A stretch of 32,529 bases of DNA from Thiotrichales bacterium. Its GTDB lineage: Bacteria; Pseudomonadota; Gammaproteobacteria; Francisellales; CACEW01. Position numbers and translations under genes: made by a program. The stretch covers positions 1 through 32,529 of the forward strand of contig CANJUQ010000020.1 of the NCBI GenBank assembly GCA_947478175.1, written 5' to 3'. A model generated the notes under the pieces. The model was not told the DNA's origin. It worked only from the letters and a program-made list of their open reading frames with translations, and ran no database searches. Position 1 is the stretch's first letter, and each line of letters opens with the position of its first letter. Positions 1 through 6,900 of the stretch are shown here, piece after piece.

Positions 1-2
1 AA

Positions 3-473
3 AGAATCAAACATCCTTTGGAGTTTGGGCAAGTAAAGATCGATGTTCTTTATAAAAAATCTTTAAAAGATCTTCCAATGCAAGAAGTGGTTGTGAAAAC
101 AGGGATCTTAAAAATTGCCTCTCCCGAATTGGTCGCTTTGGATTTGTTTCTTTATTTAGGGAGAAGCGGCGGGTTAAATCATGTTGCAACGGTATTGTCA
201 GAGCTTGTAGAGGAACTGGATGCTGAGAAGCTATTAATTTTGGCCGATAAGATCCAAGAAAATTCTTGGCTCCAAAGGCTTGGGTATATTTTGGATCAGG
301 TGGAGACCATGGTCCCGGAAAAAACAAAAGAGCTCTCTGAAAAAATAGAAAGCTATTTAAAAAATAAAATGAAGGTGTTTGTTCCATTAGCCTCAGAGAT
401 TCCAAGATCAGGGTTTCCTCGGGTCAAAAAATGGATGATTATTGCTAATACAACGATTGAGAGTGATCTATGA
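3..473 (+). CDS. AbiEi-type antitoxin, C-terminal part (5' end outside window)
   Basis: The reading frame is open from the first bases, so the N-terminus lies upstream of the window; a TTG at 18 is only an internal codon. What is visible fits the C-terminal domain of type IV toxin-antitoxin AbiEi proteins: a segment reading ILKIASPELVALDLFLYLGR, followed by an amphipathic helical stretch ending in SWLQRLGYILDQV. In this family the N-terminal winged helix represses the abiE promoter and the C-terminal domain neutralises the toxin without direct complex formation (family knowledge). The stop codon overlaps the ATG of the next gene by 4 bp (ATGA), the usual translational coupling of abiEi-abiEii. 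The N-terminal winged helix cannot be checked here. Confidence 0.8.
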   Translation, partial: RIKHPLEFGQVKIDVLYKKSLKDLPMQEVVVKTGILKIASPELVALDLFLYLGRSGGLNHVATVLSELVEELDAEKLLILADKIQENSWLQRLGYILDQVETMVPEKTKELSEKIESYLKNKMKVFVPLASEIPRSGFPRVKKWMIIANTTIESDL

Positions 474-1252
474 TTTCGGAAGATTTTGTTGAGGCCTGGA
501 AGGAAAACGCAAACTGGAAATTGCTCGATATGGTCGAGCAAGATTTGATTATTAGTCGAGCTTTAATTTGTCTTTATAGCCATCCAGAAATTAAAACTAA
601 TTTAGTTTTTAGGGGTGGTACTTGTTTGAATAAATTATTCATCAAGCCACCTGCGCGTTACAGTGAAGATATTGACTTTGTTCAGCGACTCCCAGGCCCT
701 ATTGGTAAAACTATTGATGCGATCAGAGAAGTTTTATTACCATGGCTAGGGGAGCCGAAACGCAAAATTACCGAGCGTGGGGTAAAGCTAATTTACAAAT
801 ATATTTCAGTGGGTAACTTACCTGCCAAATTGAAAATTGAAATTAACACCAGTGAGCACTTCCAGGTTCTGTCATTAAGACAAGAGCATTTTTCTATTCA
901 ATCAGAGTGGTTTGAAGGATCGTGTGACATTTCGACTTATGATTTTGAAGAACTAATGGCCACTAAATTGAGAGCGTTGTATCAACGTAGGAAGGGCAGA
1001 GATTTATTTGATATCTGGTACGTGTTTAATTCTTGCTCTGTCAATATCGATCAGGTCATTCATGTTTTTCACAAATACTGTGAAAAAGAGGGGGCTCGAA
1101 TTTCCAAAGATTTATTTAAAAATAATATGGAAGAAAAGCGTTTAAATACTGACTTTAGAATTGATATGAGTCTGCTACTTCCGCCAGGGATGAACTGGAA
1201 TTTTGATGAGGCTTTTATATTTTTCCAAGAAAATATTATTGAAAAAATTTAA
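470..1252 (+). CDS. AbiEii/AbiGii-family nucleotidyltransferase toxin
   Basis: A 260-residue protein with the hallmarks of the AbiEii/AbiGii/MenA toxin superfamily: FRGGTCLNK (about residues 48-55), then RYSEDIDF (63-70), which supply the nucleotide-binding glycines and the metal-binding DxD of a polymerase-beta-like nucleotidyltransferase. A later segment, RRKGRDLFDIWYV around residues 172-184, carries the family's conserved RDxxD motif. Members act in the cytoplasm and are thought to transfer nucleotides to an RNA target (tRNA acceptor ends for MenT), giving abortive phage defence or plasmid stabilisation. The start codon overlaps the antitoxin stop by 4 bp. The length is normal and the motifs are intact. 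The stop overlaps the stop of convergent traB. Family assignment is firm; the target is not visible. Confidence 0.88.
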   Translation: MISEDFVEAWKENANWKLLDMVEQDLIISRALICLYSHPEIKTNLVFRGGTCLNKLFIKPPARYSEDIDFVQRLPGPIGKTIDAIREVLLPWLGEPKRKITERGVKLIYKYISVGNLPAKLKIEINTSEHFQVLSLRQEHFSIQSEWFEGSCDISTYDFEELMATKLRALYQRRKGRDLFDIWYVFNSCSVNIDQVIHVFHKYCEKEGARISKDLFKNNMEEKRLNTDFRIDMSLLLPPGMNWNFDEAFIFFQENIIEKI

Positions 1253-2466
1253 GAATTAACCGCTGTCATCGTCGCCACTCCAAACAACCTCGCCAAAGCC
1301 TCCATATGATTACTTTGCTTGAGATAACCACTGGGCATTGCAAACCACTGATTCGCTGCGCTGATAATCACCGTCGGGTAGGGCGCTTGTAAAAACAGAC
1401 TTAAAATCGGCCAGGGGACAATTTGCTCATAGCAAATTAAATAACCGGTCTCTTGGCTCTGTAAGTTAAATTTTCCAGGTAAGTTCCAATGGCGATTATC
1501 GGTTTCAGTTTTCCAAGGTTGCCAAAGTCCAATGGGCATCGGTTGGCGAGCTGGATAAATAGAGCCAGTGCCTTGGCCTAATAAAATTAGAATGTTGTTA
1601 GATGAGCCGTCTTTTAGATCCTGCTGTGTGCCTAAAATAATTGTCGTGCCTTTTTGTTGGGCTTGTTGATTTAAGTCTTGCCATTGGAATTGAGTGCCAG
1701 GGAGCCAATCGAGCGCAATGTTCTCTGGAAAAATAATGACTTTATCATTCTGGTCTAAAGCCTTTTGAGCGAGTGAAATTAATTGGGATTCTCGGTTTGG
1801 AATCTCAAAAATATTAGCTGGTGTTCCGCCCAGTTTTGTATTGATGGCCACCCAATCTTTAGGCGGCGAAGTTGGGAAATAAATCAAATTAGCCAGGATC
1901 GCGGTGATGAGTAAAACCATTGTTGGAATGATTAAAACAATTTTATTTTTGCTATGTGTCATACAGACGAACAGGAGCATTAAAACAGCGGTGAGGCCTA
2001 ATCCAGGCCAGCCAAGCTTAGGGAATAAAACGCCGGAACTAGCCAGTGGATTAAGCCAAAAGAAATAACCCAGCGGTGGCAGGGTGAGAATGATCAGAAG
2101 GCTTAATGTCCTCAGAGAGAGATTGAGCCAGTTTTTATCTTTCGAATAAAAGATGGCCCAGGGGATTGAATATAAAATCGCTTGAGTTAGCCAAATGGCG
2201 AACCCAATCAATAGGCTGAATGACTCGTTGGAGAAAAAGCGAGCGGTGTCTGGGATAATCTCCCAGTCTGTAAAACACCAGAAACTGAAGATAAACACAC
2301 TGGACTGAAGACGGGTTTTCCAAATTAGCCAAATGGCTGGAAATAGAACTAATAGGCCAATGCTCGGCAATGAATACCAAGTGAGTGAGAAGAGGGCGCC
2401 AATGAGAATGGGAAAAGTTAAGTTAAAAGAAAATTGGCGATGGGCGGGGGCTGTTTTAGTGGTCAT
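1249..2466 (-). CDS. traB: TraB-like conjugal transfer protein, membrane nitrilase/Lnt fold
   Basis: The N-terminal half (about residues 15-200) is hydrophobic with six or so membrane segments. The C-terminal half is a carbon-nitrogen-hydrolase domain: IIFPENIALDW supplies the catalytic Glu (near 249) and GYLICYEQIVPWP the Cys (near 346). This is the architecture of TraB from Ti-type and related conjugation systems and of apolipoprotein N-acyltransferase. The usual catalytic Lys is not at its expected place: where Lnt and nitrilases read YxKxxLVPFG, this protein reads YPARQPMPIG. Ti TraB is needed for efficient transfer, but its reaction is uncertain. The ATG is at 2466, with an in-frame GTG one codon upstream (2469). 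The 5' end overlaps the divergent traF by about 65 bp. Adjacent traF and the nearby relaxase support the name. Confidence 0.75.
   Translation of the reverse strand: MTTKTAPAHRQFSFNLTFPILIGALFSLTWYSLPSIGLLVLFPAIWLIWKTRLQSSVFIFSFWCFTDWEIIPDTARFFSNESFSLLIGFAIWLTQAILYSIPWAIFYSKDKNWLNLSLRTLSLLIILTLPPLGYFFWLNPLASSGVLFPKLGWPGLGLTAVLMLLFVCMTHSKNKIVLIIPTMVLLITAILANLIYFPTSPPKDWVAINTKLGGTPANIFEIPNRESQLISLAQKALDQNDKVIIFPENIALDWLPGTQFQWQDLNQQAQQKGTTIILGTQQDLKDGSSNNILILLGQGTGSIYPARQPMPIGLWQPWKTETDNRHWNLPGKFNLQSQETGYLICYEQIVPWPILSLFLQAPYPTVIISAANQWFAMPSGYLKQSNHMEALARLFGVATMTAVNS
2391..2396 (+). promoter_or_regulatory. Ribosome binding site that sets the traF start
   Basis: AGAGGG lies 5 nt before the ATG at 2402. 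This favours that codon over the longer open frame, which starts at ATG 2333 and would add 23 hydrophilic residues before the membrane anchor. Confidence 0.5.
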
Positions 2467-2944
2467 CACGTTGCTCGTCTTGATGGATATTTTTCATATG
2501 CGGTTCAATTTAACGCCTTCTATGCCGATTGGTTTCTATTACCAAGTGGCTCATCCAGGAAAGCTCCAACGAGGCCAGACAGTCGAAGTCTGTCTTCCAA
2601 AAAACATTGGAGAGCAGGGGATTCAGCGAGGCTATTTGAATAAGGGTTCTTGTGAGGGTGGCTTTGAGCCTGTAATTAAAGAATTGATCGCTATTCCTGG
2701 CGATGAAATCAAAATTAATCACGATGGAATTTTTGTAAATAAAATTTTTTATAGGGCGCCATTTATTCAATTTGATATGAATGGACAGCCCATGAGTTCT
2801 TACTCCATCAAAGCGATTAAAAGCACGAATCAATACTGGTTGTATGGTGCTAATGATCTGGAGTATTCCTGGGATTCGAGATTTTATGGCGGTGTAGGTC
2901 GAGAGAATATTAAAGCTGTGATTCGGCCATTTCTTACCATTTAA
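2402..2944 (+). CDS. traF: TraF, conjugative transfer signal peptidase (S26 family)
   Basis: About 180 residues. An N-terminal membrane anchor (WAGAVLVVITLLVLMDI) is followed by a periplasmic peptidase domain. The nucleophile Ser lies in NLTPSMPIGFYY, the general-base Lys in VIKELIAIPGDEI, and the box-E-like GVGREN near the C-terminus completes the S26 pattern. In RP4 and Ti-type systems TraF matures the pilin subunit (TrbC) and cyclises it at the membrane; TrbC is not in this window. The start at 2402 is chosen by the ribosome binding site and by the position of the anchor. The gene runs head-to-head with traB, and their 5' coding ends overlap. The peptidase assignment is firm; the TraF name is supported by the traB/relaxase context. 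Confidence 0.88.
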   Translation: MRMGKVKLKENWRWAGAVLVVITLLVLMDIFHMRFNLTPSMPIGFYYQVAHPGKLQRGQTVEVCLPKNIGEQGIQRGYLNKGSCEGGFEPVIKELIAIPGDEIKINHDGIFVNKIFYRAPFIQFDMNGQPMSSYSIKAIKSTNQYWLYGANDLEYSWDSRFYGGVGRENIKAVIRPFLTI

Positions 2945-2973
2945 ACTATCCATAAAATAGCGGATGAATGGGC

Positions 2974-3195
2974 TCAGATTTTATGCTCTTTTGCGATTTT
3001 TTCGAAAGCCTCTTCCAGCGTTTTTTTGTCCAGCTTCCAAAGATTAAATTTATAAGAAAGCTTTGTAACTTCCTCAGAGGCTTTTAATTTTATGCTCTCA
3101 AGCTCTTTGGATTTTTCTTCAAGTTCTCTTTTCTTATCTTCCATGTCTTTTTGGATTCTTTCCATTTTTTTAAGATCAGAGGGTGTCAGTGACAT
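2974..3195 (-). CDS. Small coiled-coil protein, possibly TraD-like transfer accessory
   Basis: A 73-residue charged protein. Residues 8-42 form an obvious coiled coil rich in Lys/Glu (KKRELEEKSKELESIK). The last 30 residues (KLSYKFNLWKLDKKTLEEAF) resemble in spacing the C-terminal motif of small TraC/TraD relaxosome accessories of Ti-like plasmids, where a Gly-Leu segment is followed by an Asp and a Leu-rich helix. That match is by eye and weak. It is a real gene: TGGAG sits about 8 nt before the ATG, and a good promoter (TTGAGA, 17 nt, TATAAA) lies at 3229-3257 on the same strand. It transcribes away from the putative oriT region, as traCD do in Ti plasmids. Confidence 0.45.
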   Translation of the reverse strand: MSLTPSDLKKMERIQKDMEDKKRELEEKSKELESIKLKASEEVTKLSYKFNLWKLDKKTLEEAFEKIAKEHKI

Positions 3196-3228
3196 GGGGG
3201 TTCTCCAGAGTGATTTAAGGTCGATGTC

Positions 3229-3257
3229 TTTATATCATTTTAGATATGCCATCTCAA
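3229..3257 (-). promoter_or_regulatory. Sigma70-type promoter for the small coiled-coil gene
   Basis: Read on the minus strand, TTGAGA (3252-3257) and TATAAA (3229-3234) are separated by exactly 17 nt. The start codon at 3195 is about 33 nt downstream of the -10 element. It is one of the best matches to consensus in the window. Confidence 0.55.
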
Positions 3258-3301
3258 TGAAAATCTATCAATAGGTGAGTCTTGCAATACAGCATAAAAC
3301 A

Positions 3302-3317
3302 CAGGGGCTCGCCCCTG
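3302..3317. repeat. GC-rich inverted repeat in candidate oriT
   Basis: A perfect palindrome with 7-bp arms CAGGGGC and GCCCCTG and a 2-nt centre, unusually GC-rich for this A+T-rich intergenic region. It lacks a T-run directly after it, so it does not look like a terminator for either neighbour. Confidence 0.7.
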
Positions 3318-3346
3318 AAACCCCAATTAAAATTTACACACCAAAT

Positions 3347-3359
3347 GCAACTTCGTTGC
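3347..3359. repeat. Second inverted repeat in candidate oriT
   Basis: GCAAC and GTTGC form a 5-bp perfect stem with a TTC loop, 29 bp downstream of the GC-rich palindrome. It is a possible accessory-protein or relaxase recognition hairpin. Confidence 0.5.
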
Positions 3360-3543
3360 TTAAGTGTTTTTATGTTTAAATTTAAATAGAGCAAAGGCTT
3401 TTTATCAATATGCCTTATTTAATTGTTGTTATTATAAACATTTTTTAGATTCAAAATGAGGTTCTTTTCCCAGTAGATAGCTGGAGATTGACCCAGTAAT
3501 CTGGATTAATGTTGAAACTATGTATTCAAACGTATTCTTTATC

Positions 3544-3587
3544 TTGTTTTTTATTTGATTATTCGTACTATGTGTTTTTGCATAGTA
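3544..3587 (+). promoter_or_regulatory. Promoter with overlapping palindromic operator for the RHH-relaxase operon
   Basis: A -35-like TTGTTT (3544-3549) is followed after 16 nt by TACTAT (3566-3571). The same -10 element is the left arm of a perfect inverted repeat: TACTATG (3566-3572) and CATAGTA (3581-3587), 8-nt centre. The right arm runs into the AGGAG ribosome binding site (3587-3591). A protein bound here would block both RNA polymerase and translation, as expected for autoregulation by the ribbon-helix-helix protein encoded just downstream. Confidence 0.5.
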
Positions 3588-3598
3588 GGAGCGAAACT

Positions 3599-3910
3599 TT
3601 GAAAGTTTTTACCGTAAGATTAGATGATGAACTTGGCACTCTGTTAGAAAATTTTTGTGATCAAAATAAAATAAAAACCAGTGATGCATTGAGAAATTTT
3701 ATTCGTGATGGTTTAGAAAATTTTAATACGAAAACAGATAATAATTATTTAGAATTTAAAGCTAATACTGACCTCAGTAAGCATCAAAAAGTGGCCATTT
3801 CAGCCTCTATTGAGACATTAATATTATTGAGACACTTAGTGAAAGATCGAGAAATTTTAGAGAAAGCTTCTAAGAAGACGGATGAAATTTTAAAGAAGAA
3901 CGGGTCTTAA
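3599..3910 (+). CDS. Ribbon-helix-helix relaxosome accessory / repressor (TrwA/TraY-like role)
   Basis: From the TTG at 3599 the protein has 103 residues and begins KVFTVRLDDELGTLLENFC, followed by a helix-turn-helix pattern ending IRDGLENF: the beta-strand plus two helices of an RHH (CopG/MetJ) domain in the first 45 residues. The rest is helical and may mediate oligomerisation. The frame is open further upstream to 3509, but that extension is hydrophobic, lacks a ribosome site and would cross the promoter; AGGAG lies 8 nt before the TTG. It sits 24 bp upstream of the MobF relaxase gene, the position of TrwA in R388 and similar plasmids. Those proteins bind oriT, bend DNA and repress the operon. 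The DNA-binding fold is well supported; the exact role is inferred from context. Confidence 0.72.
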   Translation: MKVFTVRLDDELGTLLENFCDQNKIKTSDALRNFIRDGLENFNTKTDNNYLEFKANTDLSKHQKVAISASIETLILLRHLVKDREILEKASKKTDEILKKNGS

Positions 3911-3934
3911 ATAAATCTCTAAAGGCGTTGTCTC

Positions 3935-6900
3935 ATGCTCACTATTTTCGCGATTAAAGATGCCAAGCAGGCAGCTCAATATTATGAAGAGGATAACTAT
4001 TATCATCGGGGGTCTATTGAGTCCATTGCCGCGACGCATTGGCGTGGAAAAGGTGCTGAAATTTTAGGGCTTTCTGACTATGTAGATCCTCAAAGATTTA
4101 CTGAATTATTAGAAGGAAAGATTGATCAATTTACCCAGATTTCACGTGTTCGACATGATGAAGGCGTGGCTCATAAACCGGGCTATGATCTTACTTTTTC
4201 AGCACCTAAATCGGTCTCCATTTTGGCAGAGATTGGTCAAGATTATCGGATTCATGAGGCCCATGACCGGGCGGTTAATACGGCTTTAAAATATTTAGAA
4301 TCTCGTGGTACTCGCTATCGCCAGACGATCGATTCTCTGACGGAAACTTACAAGTCAGATAATTTAACGATTGCTAAATTTCGCCATGACACCAGTCGTA
4401 GTGTGGAGGGGGAAGTAGACTGCCAACTGCATACCCACTGCGTCGTTTTGAACGCGACTTTTTGTGAAGACGGAAAGTGGCGATCTTTGTCTGAAAAGCC
4501 CCTGTTTGATTTTAAAATGACCGGCGGGATGATCTATCGGGCGGAGCTCGCCAAAGAATTAAAGTCACTGGGTTATAAAATTGAAAAGACCCGTGAAGAT
4601 GGCTTATTTGAGGTGGCGGGATTCACCCGAGAACAGATCGAAAGTTTCTCTCAGCGTCGTGTCAAAATTCTGGAAGTCATGAAAGAGTTTGGACTGTTTG
4701 GATCGGAAGCGGCTCAGGCAGTGACCTTGAATTTAAGAGAAGGAAAGCAGCCGATTGATCGAGATAAATTGCAGGGCGTGTGGGCTGAACGCGCCCGTGA
4801 AGCAGGGATTAATCTGGATGAATTAATTCAAGAATCTTTGAGATTAGAGAAGCTCATTAAGCAGGGATTTTATAAATTTAAAAATCCAGATCCCAAGGTT
4901 TTATCAGACCGAGCTTTGGTCTATGCCATTCAGCATTTAGGCGAAAGAGAATCTGTTTTTAAAGAACAGGATGTCATTAAAACCGCCTTGCAATATTCAC
5001 TCGGCGATGTGGGTATTGAGGATATTCATCAGGCCATTGAGCGATCCAAAGAAGCGAAGCACGTAGTCCATTTAGGTCAGCACAAAGATTTAGATATTTA
5101 CACGTCCGCTCAGGTCTTAGAAAAAGAACGTCGCATTGTGGAGATCATGCGAAACGGTCTAAATGAAGTAGACGCCATCGTCTCGAAAGAGGCCATGGCG
5201 CTTTATTTGAAAGATGTCGTTCGACGGGCACCAGAGAGCGGTAAGCCGACAAACTGTCAGCTCAAGGTGATTGAGTTTTTAGGGACGAGTACGAATCGAA
5301 TCATTGGGGTTCAGGGCTATGCCGGGACAGGTAAGACAACGATGCTTAATGCCATTTGTCGCTTGGCAGAAGCGTCTGATTATCAAATTCGAGGCGCCTC
5401 TCCTGGGGCTTCAGCGGCGGATGTCTTGCGGAGCGAGACGGGCATTAAGACTGAGACGCTCTCCAGTCTTTTATTAGAACTAGAGAAAGAAAAACATCAA
5501 AAGGATTTCGATTTATTACTGGATCATGAGCGGCCTCAGAAGCCAGAGATTATTATTTTAGATGAGGCGTCTATGGCCTCGACTCATCAGATGCTGAATT
5601 TACTGGAGCAGGTCGAAGCTCAGAATAAAATTTTATTTTTAGTGGGGGATCGGTATCAGTTGCCCTCAGTCGAAGCGGGCTCTCCTTATGGACTGATGCA
5701 GGATGCTGATATGCCCTTTGTAACCATGGAACAAGTCGTTCGGCAAGAAGCGCTGGATCTGAAAGCGGCGGTGAATGAGACGATTGTGGGGAATGTAAGT
5801 TATGCCTTTGAGGCCATTAGCTCTGAAGAATTTATTCAGCGAAATTCGGATGGCGAGGCGCTGTGGCGTCCTGAAAGTACGATCCATGAGATTTCAAATA
5901 AAGATGATCGATTAAAGGCTATTTCAGAGGCCTATTTAAATTTAGATGCGAAGGGCCGAGACGAGACCATTGTGTTACTGGGGTCCAATGAGGATCGCCA
6001 GACGGTGAATTCGGCGATTCGAGAAGGCTTAAAATCCCAGGGTGTGATTTCAGGACCTGAGGCCGAGTGCCTGATTTTAAAACCCAAAGATATGACGGCG
6101 ATTGAGCGGACTCATATTTTTAATTACGAGGTTGGGGACATTGTTCGATTCAATAAGGCTTATCGAAGCTTAGGGATTGAGCGTTTTGATTATTTGACCG
6201 TCATTGGCCGGGATTCTGAAAAAGAAGAATTAATTTTTCAGGGGAGCGGTAAAAATAAATCTGGGCAAGAGATCCGCTGGAAACCCGAAGGCTCCTCCAT
6301 GTCTAAAGGCGGTGCAGTCAGTGTGTTCCAGCAAGAGGAAAGAGCGTTAGCGGCTGGGGACTTTATTCGCTGGACTCAAAATAGAAAAGCGGAGCGGATC
6401 TTTAATACAGAGACCGCCAAAGTGATCTCTATTATTGAGAAAGCCAATGGGAAGAAAGTGGCCAAGGTCCAGTTGAATCGCGGCGATGAGATTGAATTAG
6501 ATTTAACAAACTCTGTGCACTCTCACTGGGACTATGCCTGGTCTTCGACGATTTATGCAGCTCAAGGAAAAAAGGCTCGTAACGTCATTGCGCAGTTAGA
6601 GGGCGCCAATCCTAATCTGACTAATTATCGCTCTTTTTATGTGGCCTTGAGTCGCGCGGTGAATAACATTCAGCTCTATGTCGATGACCTGGAGAAGGCC
6701 ATCAAGACCATTGAAAAACAGACGGGTGAAAAGTCCAATGCCACGGAATTTTTAAAGGCGCATCAAGAGAAGCAGCAGTATGAGCAGCATATCCAGACAG
6801 CCTATTTGAAATTAGAGGGGAATCTTCATCAAGAACCGAATGAGATTGCTAGGCTGATTGGATTGGCCAGGCAGTATGCAAGCTTAGAAGACCGAAGCCG

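Larger units (their letters stand above)
3196..3598. other. Intergenic region, candidate origin of transfer (oriT)
   Basis: About 400 bp with no convincing gene, between a divergent small transfer-type gene and the RHH-relaxase operon, the usual place of oriT in MobF and Ti-like plasmids. It contains two perfect hairpins 29 bp apart: CAGGGGC-TC-GCCCCTG (3302-3317), followed directly by AAACCCC, and GCAAC-TTC-GTTGC (3347-3359). An A+T-rich stretch follows (3365-3470). Hairpins beside an A+T-rich tract are typical of oriT, but no nic sequence is recognised with confidence. The right-hand part holds the relaxase-operon promoter. Confidence 0.4.

Noticed and set aside
3509..3598. Longer N-terminus for the RHH gene from ATG 3509
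   Set aside because: The extra 30 residues are hydrophobic, have no ribosome site, and cover the promoter and palindrome; the TTG at 3599 has AGGAG at good spacing and begins directly with the RHH strand.
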